Source of the DNA: Ramazzottius varieornatus
Taxonomy: Eukaryota > Tardigrada > Eutardigrada > Parachela > Ramazzottiidae
Reading direction: 5' to 3'
NCBI GenBank assembly: GCA_001949185.1
Contig: BDGG01000017.1
Span: forward strand, 1 to 64,000
Length of the DNA: 64,000 nt
This document shows positions 56,127-64,000 of the stretch, piece by piece (within the stretch, counting starts at the first letter, position 1; each line of letters begins with the position of its first letter). The position numbers and the translations under genes are program-made. The notes under the pieces were generated by a model that saw only the letters and a program-made list of their open reading frames with translations, searched no databases and was not told where the DNA came from.

Positions 56127-56294
56127 TAGTGAAGGCTCGGCGAAGCGAAAATTAAACTTTTCGCCGTTCTTCGTCGTGGCGAAAAATAATTTTCGCCGCG
56201 GCGGACAAAACATTCTGATCGATTGATCAAGGATGCTTCTGCCGCGGCGAAGAACGGCGAAAAATTTTATTTTCGCTTCAACGAGCCTACACTA
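56127..56294. mobile_element. hAT-like MITE with 8-bp target duplication
   Basis: Terminal repeats TAGTGAAGGCTCGGCGAAGC and (reverse complement) TAGTGTAGGCTCGTTGAAGC pair over about 50 bp through TTTTCGCCGTTCTTCG. The flanks ACCACACG and ACCACATG form an 8-bp duplication with one mismatch. Length 168 bp. Confidence 0.87.
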
Positions 56295-56589
56295 ACCACA
56301 TGTTCCCTCGGAAATCCTCCGAGGCCGCGTACTGGATACACAGTAATTCTTTTAGTGGAAATTATACTTGAAAACTATGCGGGTGCTGATCGGTCTGTAG
56401 AAACCATGACCGTAAAATAATAGTTCGACAGTGCAGTACAATCACCGGCTGGCTCGCGAGTTCGTTATCGTTTGGCGTTTTGGCTTTCTGAAGTTTAATT
56501 GGTTGCGTCAAACTGCGAGCTTAAAACCTAAAAGCAGATGACCATTCACCGAACAGCGCGTGTAGTTCCCCGTACGCGGTGCCAAGTAT

Positions 56590-59117
56590 TTAGGTAATCA
56601 AACTAGCAACAACATTCGCCACTGCTGTCAAACAAATATTATCAACACTTTTCTTCAAAAAGCCTTGCCCTTTGTTGACAATCTGCTGCCAGATGGCTTT
56701 TTGGCCGCCGAATTTCTTCTTAATGAACTCAACAGCGATAGCCGTTGCGATGAAGTTATCGTCGACAGCTGAAGCCTCTCCTGCGTCTCTAACGAGAGTG
56801 GCTCTGACGTCCGCCAACCGCACTCCTGTAATCTTTTCCAGATGATCGGTAGCGCTCCAACTACCGTCCCATTGCTGGAGTTGCAACAAAACGCTCAACG
56901 CCGATTCGGTGCCCGTGTCGACCGACTCCGCATCTTGTATCCCCAGGCGCGCATCACCCTGATCATGCTGGTCAAGACTAGTCACTGCGCCAAAATCTAG
57001 GGACTCAGATGATACACCTCCAGGCATAAAGCCCGAAGCTGCAATTTCAAATGACGCACCGCCCGATGCCTTTTGGTACATCAGGCCGCCCAGTCTGGAT
57101 GATGATCTAGATCTAGATCTAGATCTTCCCCATTGTCTCGACATCGGAGGGAGGATCGCTAAAAAATAAAAAGACAAAAATTATTAACCGAAAATTCTTA
57201 GTGCGCAACGAACACACCGTCGCTCTGGATATCAATGGAATATCTCTTACCAGCTAGGCAAAACTGAGGAGCCATAATTTGTGGTAGTCCAGTCTTCTGT
57301 ACAGGAATTTCTCTTATTTTCATTGAACCAGCTGCCGCTCTTTCACTGTCCGATCTTTTCTCCACAGCCACTAACGATACGTACTTTGACATCACACCAT
57401 AGCTCAGCGAAACTTCCGTGAGCCTCTGTTGCAGTTTCTTTTCTTCCTCATTCTCCGACGGCGTCACTCCCCTGTTCTGTACCGAGCCCTGAAACTTCCT
57501 CACACTGGCCGTAGTCTCCATGTCTTTGATCAACGCTCTGGCCGCCAGTTTCTCCAAGAACCCAGCCTTCCTTGCTTCTTCAATCGAAAACCTCTTTTCC
57601 ATGATCCGTTTCCCAATTTGGAATATCACAGCTGGTTCGGTAATACCTTCGCTCTTCTGGAAGAAGGCGTAAACGAGCAGCCGGTCATTGTTGAAGACAG
57701 GTGGCAGTGTAGTCGGCACCTGCTGTACACTTCTTAGCCCGTCCCATAACACACTTGTCTTCGTCACAGCGGGCTGAAGTGCTCGACTCAAATGCCGTCC
57801 AATCTTCTCCTCGAGCACTTCTCCCTTTTTGATAAACTCCGCTTTACCGTTGCCGGCCATGGCAATACCGTTGACCAGAGAACGGCTGGGACTATCCCCT
57901 AAACCGTACGCAAAGACCCGCGTGTTACTTGCGTTATGCGCCACCAGTTGGATGACCTCGTCGGTGTTGGTCACATCTCCGTCCGTCAGAACGAAGAGCT
58001 GTCGAGCGAAGCCGGATTCAACTGGCTCGGAGTAGATTTTGCGCAGTGGTTCAAGGATCTCGGTACCACCGAGGTTTGCTTGTGTGGTGGTGGCGTAAAC
58101 TTTGGCCTTGTCGAATGTGTCGGCATTGTAGGGCTGGCTTTGAGGAAAGAGTGACTCGAAACTACTGCCGAATCGGTAAAAGTTGAAGGCACAACCTTGG
58201 GGAATACTTCGCAGGAAGATGTGCATGGCTCGTCGAGCTTCGTCGATTTTCCCCTGGTCTTGCATCGAGCCTGAGCAGTCGACCAGGAAGATCAGCTCCG
58301 ACTGGACAGTGCATTCTTCCGGCTCGAAATGTGGCACGAATGAGCACATGGCAGTGTACTGTCCGGCACTTGTCTCCTCCACTTCGACGTGTACTTCCGG
58401 GTTACTCTGAACTTCGATCATGATGATCAGATCTCGATCTAACGGTTGTTGAGAAGCGCCGAACGAAAGTCCGACTGCTTGCGGGTTCTGAATCGACACC
58501 GATAAAGGATGGGAGGGTGATGTGACGGATTTTATGGTACTGTTAACTGTGATGTGAGCTTTCAGGGTTGCTGAGTACGGCACAGAAGAGTGGTAAACTT
58601 CAGGGGGCGCCACTGATCTGGCTGAGCCATTCGGGTGTGGGTTGTAACGAGGTGATAAAGACATTGGAATAGTCAGCTGCGTGACGGTTTCCGTCACCGA
58701 TTCCAGTGTCGCGACGTACTTTATGGATACCCGGCATTCCTTGCTGGGTGGTAGTCGTCCGACACTAAGGATGAATGTGTCGTCACTACGATCACTTTGG
58801 TCCAGTAGGTAGGCGCCATCTCCTCGTGAGAGTGCGTCGGTGTATTCCTGGAATGCTTCGTCCTTCTTTTTGAACTGGCTGACGAGGCTCTTGCCGTCGA
58901 TCTCGACGGTGAAACCGACGACGGCGGCTTGGTCATTGATGGGGAATCCGTAGACGCATTCCACATCGCTGGTTTCCTCGTTCCTGTAGGTTTGGTTGAT
59001 GGTGATTTGACTGGCGAAAGACTTGACTTGGACGTCGTATTCGACAGCTGTCAAGGGAACTGCCTTGTTGGAATCCCTGATAAAAAGCCCACAGCACCTT
59101 TTTGTAAGGCTCTCCAT
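56590..59117 (-). CDS. VIT and VWA domain protein, VWA5A-like, 811 aa
   Basis: Cytosolic relative of inter-alpha-trypsin inhibitor heavy chains and of VWA5A. The molecular role is poorly defined. Exon 1 (59117-57251) and exon 2 (57158-56590) join through a 92-bp intron (donor GTAAGAG). The VIT domain covers the first 150 residues or so (CCGLFIRDSNKAVPL, then DVECVYGFPINDQAAVVGF). The VWA domain has an intact metal site: LIFLVDCSGSM (D280, S282, S284), a threonine in NLGGTEILEPL and FVLTDGDVTN. SYGVMSKYVSLVAVEKR is shared with VWA5A and PARP4. Exon 2 adds an Arg/Ser-rich stretch and a C-terminal LQLQQWDGSWSATDHLEKIT region, also as in VWA5A. The start is the MESLTKRCCGLF methionine by family alignment; an upstream ATG at 59177 would add 20 residues. 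A TATA-like GATATAAG lies near 59250. Confidence 0.9.
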
Positions 59118-59177
59118 GCTGGCAAGAGTGTTTCGAAAATGATCAAACTCTGATATCCCGACAGGTCTAACAAGCAA

Positions 59178-61064
59178 TTTATGTTGTTGAAAACGGGTAA
59201 ATGCAAACTGAGGAAAGTAATGGAGCTATGGACTGAGTTGCGGCTGCTTATATCGCAGCTTCGGTCGCTGGTACAAAACACGTCTATAGAATACAATCAT
59301 TTGTTTGAGTTACCACTTCATACCAGGATTTGGATGAGCTCACAGTTCACGGAGATATACAGTCATGAAGACTCGCAGCGACCTTGTACAAATGAGTCAG
59401 TGAAGCCACAAACGGCGGCCACATGTACCGCCGAACAGTGGCTCCACGTCATGAGTCGAAAGGAGCGGGTTAATCGCTAGCGGGAAGAACAACTTTTATG
59501 TGATGCAATAAACAATATCCAAGGGAAAATTCTGACTACAGCCAGTGTTCGAGTTTGAGAGGGCGTCTCCATCCCGGTCGATGAGGTGGCGACAACATCT
59601 CGGTTTGTATGTTAGCCCTGACGGAGGAATACTGGTTGCACTGCTGGACGGTATCTTTACCATGATAAGACAAGGAGGCAGTTCACGAAGAAAGTTTGAC
59701 TGGTGGTTATCGCAGAAGAAAACCGCCAGTCGATAACGGAGGTTTTTCGCGGTTAGTCGCCACACAAGCTTTCGCACGGGATCTGCCCTCAGCCAATGTA
59801 AGTAGCGAAGAATGTGTCGTGTTCATCGGTGTGAGTGCAACAAGCCGCTTTTGATTTAATGGCATGTTTCAAAATCGGCCGAATGCATCAGCCTCATTGG
59901 AGCTGCTGCGGCAGATTCGTCAAAGACGATGAGTATCTTGGCACGAAGCATGCTTTTTGTAAGAAGCGCACATACCAGAATTACATTAGGCGTCTATTGA
60001 ATCATTGTACATGCATGTTCTCCCCAATTGAGCTAACGTTGCAATTGTGGGCGTCTGTTTTCATGTGGTGTCATCGGCGGATTATTTTGAGTAGCGCCAC
60101 GGTTCGTCTGGTTTTCTGTCTGACCGGCCACCGTAACACAGCGCGCGGGTTAAAAGCAAGCGCTGAAAGTTGAAACCGGTTTGGCAACGCGTGACCGTCA
60201 TCAGCCAGCACAGATTTCCGGCATGCATGATGTCTCACCCCTAACCAGATAGAGAGACTGCGCAACATCACAGCCACACGTCCAACAGCTGTGACCAACG
60301 GAGCTAGGCAAAATATTGCCTCGACCACGAAAAAAAACCTGACGGTTATGTGATCCTCTTTGTCAGACAAGCGCCGGAAGAAAATGGCAAAGACAAAAAT
60401 ATCAGATTCCGCATCCAGACAAAAGTTCATCGATTCATTGATTCTGGGTTTATCGGTGCCTCGGCAAGTTTCTCGAATATTCCTTCGTCTGTGTCTAAGT
60501 GATAGCAGCGATATTCACGCGTCGACAAAATAATGAACCCTCATATAGAGCAGAGTTGACATTTATCGATGTCGGCAAAGTAATTTACAGCCAAAAAATA
60601 TTGTTTCAAACAAAACGCTGACAGATCGGCATTGAGAGGCGGAAGCTTCGGAAGTGCAGTGTGTGCTGGTTAAAGATATCGATCCATAACGTCCCAGCCC
60701 GAAAATAAAACGCAGACACTAATGGTTCGATGAAGTAATGATGACATGGGCAAACTTTACAATTTCACCCTAGCCTATCTTATATGGACGGCTATAACTG
60801 GACGGAAGAAAAAGCGATAGCTTACGTCATTTCATACATTTATAGCTGCCAGATCGTATCAAGCTCCAGTCGAGCGTGCCATCCGAAAGAAAGTTTCACA
60901 TTCCGGCCATCATTACAGCTTTTTTCCACAGTGAAAGTACATGCAGCCAACGATAAATAAACGTCAGGACGTAAAATACAGCAGTAAAACACGACTATGG
61001 AAAAAAAGGTTTTATCTGACATTTGGGGGACATTCCTAACAGGAGGAGGAGAAAATGCTCATGT
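59178..61064. other. intergenic, no gene seen
   Basis: It holds the presumed promoter of the VWA5A-like gene. Plus- and minus-strand ORFs of up to 120 codons (for example 59835-60173 and 60071-60430) overlap one another, lack recognisable domains and have no splice support. Confidence 0.4.
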
Positions 61065-62039
61065 CTAGAAATTGGTGATGGGAATTCGGTGTTCTGAAGT
61101 GAGAGGGAGGGCGGGGAGAGGAGCTTCGACGGTGAGAATGCCATCTTTGGAGAGGGTTGACTTGATCAGTTCGGGGTCGGTGCCTTGTGGCAGGAGGAAT
61201 TCGCGGTTGTACTCGCGGTAGACCGAGCGTCCTTCGCCCTTCTCCTCATGCTTGGCATGGACCTTGAGCTTTTGATCGACCGTCTTGACGGAGATTTCTT
61301 CCGGCCGGTACTCGCTGACGTCGAAGCGGAGACGCAGGCACTTGCCGTCGTGGCCGCTGATGTCTTGATGGTTGGAGATTAGTGGGCTGTCCAGATTATC
61401 CATCCATTGCTTCAATTCCGTCCGATACTCCCCGCCCGGCTCCATTGATCCCGCCACCGAGCTGTCACCGAAATTGCTGCGTGAGGAGGTGGTGCGTGTG
61501 GTCGTTGAACGCGACTCTTTGAAAGACGACTCCAGCCTTTTATTTCCTGTTGAAGACCATTCATCTGAATTAAGTCAAATTAACATGGTACACCTTTTTA
61601 ACCTCTTCCCAACGATTCCCATCGTTACACTGAGCAGTAAAATGATGTCCAAAAATTAGTCAAGATTGCGTCTTGTTCTGCGTCACTCCATTGTACTCAG
61701 ATGCACATATATATGTACAAAGCAAACTTCGTGGCGGAGACAACATCCTGTTGACCATTTTTCTTCGCTTAATTTTCTTATGGAATAATCCAGGCATTTT
61801 TAACTATGGGTAAGTCAAACGTGATGGACTATCTTACCTTCGAGGATTTCGCCTCTGAGTCGGTTCATTTCCTCCTCCATCTTCCTCATCTCGTCATCAA
61901 AGCGCTCACGAATAGAGCCGAATTCCTTCTCCACGACGCTGGTTTCACGTTGTAGGACAGGGACACGCACTTCGCTGTCGTGCAGCATGCTGGAACTGCT
62001 GTGATTCCGCGTTTCATAACTCATTCTGGTTTGTTCCAT
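61065..62039 (-). CDS. small heat-shock protein (alpha-crystallin family), 233 aa
   Basis: An ATP-independent chaperone that holds unfolding proteins. Exon 1 (62039-61838) encodes an acidic/basic coiled-coil-like N-terminus (RERFDDEMRKMEEEMNRLRG). Exon 2 (61564-61065) follows TTAATTCAG in phase. A Ser/Thr/Arg-rich linker (KESRSTTTRTTSSRS) precedes the alpha-crystallin domain at about residues 140-215: LRLRFDVSEYRPEEISVKTV, then KVHAKHEEK, YREYNREFLLPQGTDPELIK and STLSKDGILTVEAPLP. The C-terminal IPI (228-230) is the I-x-I motif used in oligomer assembly. The long N-terminal helix plus SSFKESRST-type linker resembles nematode HSP-25-like proteins. I see only weak heat-shock-element-like sequence upstream. 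Confidence 0.93.
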
Positions 62040-63087
62040 CGTACAGCTTCCACAATCGCAATTCCGTAAACTGAGACTCTCCTTTCAGCCTAGCTTTATC
62101 CACTGAGGCGTCCGGATGCAATGTCGAGTCAACAGCAACTTCAACCTTCGCTCTTGTGAACCACTTCAGGACAATGTACATAAACGTGTATAAAGTTTGA
62201 GGTTAGCTCTGCTATCGCCCCAAGATAAGAGCGGTATGGACGACGAGTTGACTAATGAATATAAAAAGACGTGCAGCAGTAAAAACTGAAGCGGGCCAAT
62301 GTCAATTCAATATACACGATCGAAGAAGATGGTGCGTTTCCGCATCAAACGTGAAACTATCACGCACACTGTGCTGTATGTCTATACTGTATACATTGAA
62401 CTTTCGAGAATGGCGCAGAAACAGTACAGTCTGTGTTTTACAGTCGGAGGAGATGCTTGTGTAACATTTATCTAACAGGGTTGCCTTGATCGATGGCAGC
62501 ATCAGCGGAATATAGAGTAGTATAGAAGCGAGAGAAGACAAGTTCAATGTGGGATGGGGCAATTGCAAGCTCAGCAGTACAGTGAACACATCTATCGAGC
62601 TAATGCTATTAAGCTGTCTGAAGTACACCAAACGTTTTTCAGCCTTTCTCTGTTTTGATCGTACGGTCCGTAGAGTACATGACACACTGGTATGCGACGT
62701 GATAAATCCGACTCAAGTGGCGTATGCAGGATGATGCAGCACGCAACTGATTATGAATCATCTAATCGATTTTTTCACTTTTGCTGGACCAGCCTACTCG
62801 TACTTTATTATCCGCTATCGTTGCAGACTTGCAGTATAGTGATACTTCAACGCATGAACTCATACCGAGCTTTATTGAACCTTCACGGAAAATCATGACG
62901 CATAGATTTTGGGTGCAATCCGACATATTAGCGGAAGGTGTCGCTCTCTATTGAACATCGACTTTCTGCAGATTGCCAGTGACAGGTCTGTTCCGGGCCT
63001 GACTATGAAACAGCCATTGATTCTAGTAATATTATGTAGCCTTGATTGTAGTACCCAGATGACTGCTCTTCAATCAAGACTATAACA
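62040..63087. other. upstream of the small heat-shock gene, no gene seen
   Basis: A TTTCGAGAA sequence near 62402, about 360 bases upstream of the start codon, could be a partial heat-shock element. Otherwise only unsupported short ORFs. Confidence 0.35.
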
Positions 63088-63558
63088 TATGGGTATCGGC
63101 GGGCTAATTTGCGTACGAACTGTCTTGACTCCGAACGACCCTTTTCTGACTTGTTATAGGCAATATCGCGGGGCATCGCGTGGTGAGTTTGCCGTACCTC
63201 GCCGTGGCTCAAAGTTTCAAAACATTGTTCGCCCTTTTGAGAAGATTTCTCTGGAAATTCCAGGGGAGGTTTTATTGCAAAATACGTGCGGGCGCATTTT
63301 CAGGCTGTACGCCGTCGCTGTGACGTCCGAAACATTTTCAGCCAAAATTTCGAACCCCTCCAAATTTTCCTGACGTAGCCACCTGACCACTGGTCAGACA
63401 GTCAAATTAACCCCAGTATCTTGTTCCTCGATGTTTGCTTCACTAGATTGCATCAGCAGTTTAACTTCGCCCTTGGGGTCCCAAAACATCAGACTCGTTT
63501 TCTCAACAATTAGACTGGGAAACGTTCGTACGCAAATTGGGCCGCCGAAACCCACATA
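63088..63558. mobile_element. TA-flanked MITE, TGGGTTTCGGCG family (copy 2)
   Basis: The ends TATGGGTATCGGCGGGCTAA and, reverse-complemented, TATGTGGGTTTCGGCGGCCC lead into AATTTGCGTACGAAC on both sides. The interior TTTGCCGTACCTCGCCGTGG and TGTTCGCCCTT match the copy at 43237-43734. Confidence 0.85.
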
Positions 63559-64000
63559 ATCAGTACCTGTCATAATCAGGCCAGGAACATGCCTGGTATA
63601 CGCCATTTTCTTTTAACTTTCTACGTAGTTTCCGATCTTTTTTTATGGCACCTCCATCAATCGGGGCTTGTCTTTGACATGACTCACCTCCACCGGTGGT
63701 TGATTGACTTCCTGGTTGTAACTGTAAGATTTGATGTTTGATAATTTAGCTCTTTCCTGTGCACCTAAATGATTAAGGTTGCACACGTGGGCGATCCAAA
63801 GAGGATGAACGGCGCAATGAAAAAAAGGCTGGAAACCATCATCAAAGTCTCGGCAACTGCTGTGCGCTTCAGTAAGAAATTTCTTCTGGGAGCGTAATGG
63901 AAGCTTTGCGTGCAATGCTGTCCGCCACTTTTCCTTGTCTTTCCTATACAGTGCGTAGCACTTTGAAGTACTGGGCCATCTCTCGTGATATCGGTAGCGA
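63559..64000. other. window end, no gene called
   Basis: A 90-codon minus-strand ORF (63643-63915) has no recognised content. It might be an exon of a gene beyond the window. Confidence 0.3.

Noticed and set aside
59835-60430. Opposed 112- and 119-codon ORFs
   Set aside because: Each overlaps the other; no domain, splice signal or composition supports either.

Overview
The window reads as a draft scaffold (one 195-base N gap) from the nuclear genome of a small invertebrate, most likely a tardigrade or another desiccation-tolerant ecdysozoan. The reasons are genes with many short GT-AG introns, metazoan families (a NHERF-type PDZ protein, RPAP1, JMJD4, rhodopsin-like GPCRs, an ANF-receptor-type ectodomain), a secreted chitin-binding protein, a group-3 LEA-like protein with 11-residue repeats and a small heat-shock protein. 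The tardigrade assignment is inference. Gene models were spliced by hand from visible donor/acceptor sites and reading-frame phase.

Layout. 0-6 kb: a two-exon orphan (178-1909), several transposon-derived inverted-repeat elements and a three-exon secreted orphan (5312-5894). 6-10.2 kb, minus strand: a single-PDZ NHERF/EBP50-like scaffold. 10.2-13.8 kb: transposon-derived sequence only. 13.8-15.9 kb, minus: an MFS transporter, MFSD1-like. 16.5-23.5 kb, minus: RPAP1. 24-25.4 kb, plus: a hemerythrin-HHE protein with a probable mitochondrial presequence, divergent from RPAP1. 25.6-27.1 kb, minus: JMJD4, convergent with the HHE gene. 27.9-28.4 kb: cyclophilin A. 29-30.2 kb: LEA-like protein. 30.9-33.8 kb, minus: GH3-domain protein. 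35.6-36.5 kb: a GPCR cut off by a small transposon. 37.5-41.1 kb, minus: glycogen phosphorylase. 41.1-54.4 kb: repeat-rich, with fragments of an ANF-receptor-type gene, one intact intronless GPCR (50719-51720) and unresolved exons next to the gap. 54.5-55.1 kb, minus: a two-domain peritrophin-like secreted protein. 56.6-59.1 kb, minus: a VWA5A-like VIT/VWA protein. 61.1-62.0 kb, minus: a small heat-shock protein.

The most striking signal is a dispersed family of near-perfect palindromes (about 16 loci, roughly 25 hairpins, core of the type AAGTGGCGCACGCTTCCAG). Fifteen of the 16 loci sit inside introns of the conserved genes between 7 and 39 kb, and the other lies between two such genes. I saw none in the gene-poor, transposon-rich stretches. 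Those stretches instead hold other families: elements with GTAC termini, hAT-like elements with 8-bp target duplications, and TA-flanked elements.

There is no obvious operon logic. The LEA-like protein, small heat-shock protein, cyclophilin and glycogen phosphorylase would fit a stress-tolerant animal, but their proximity may be chance.
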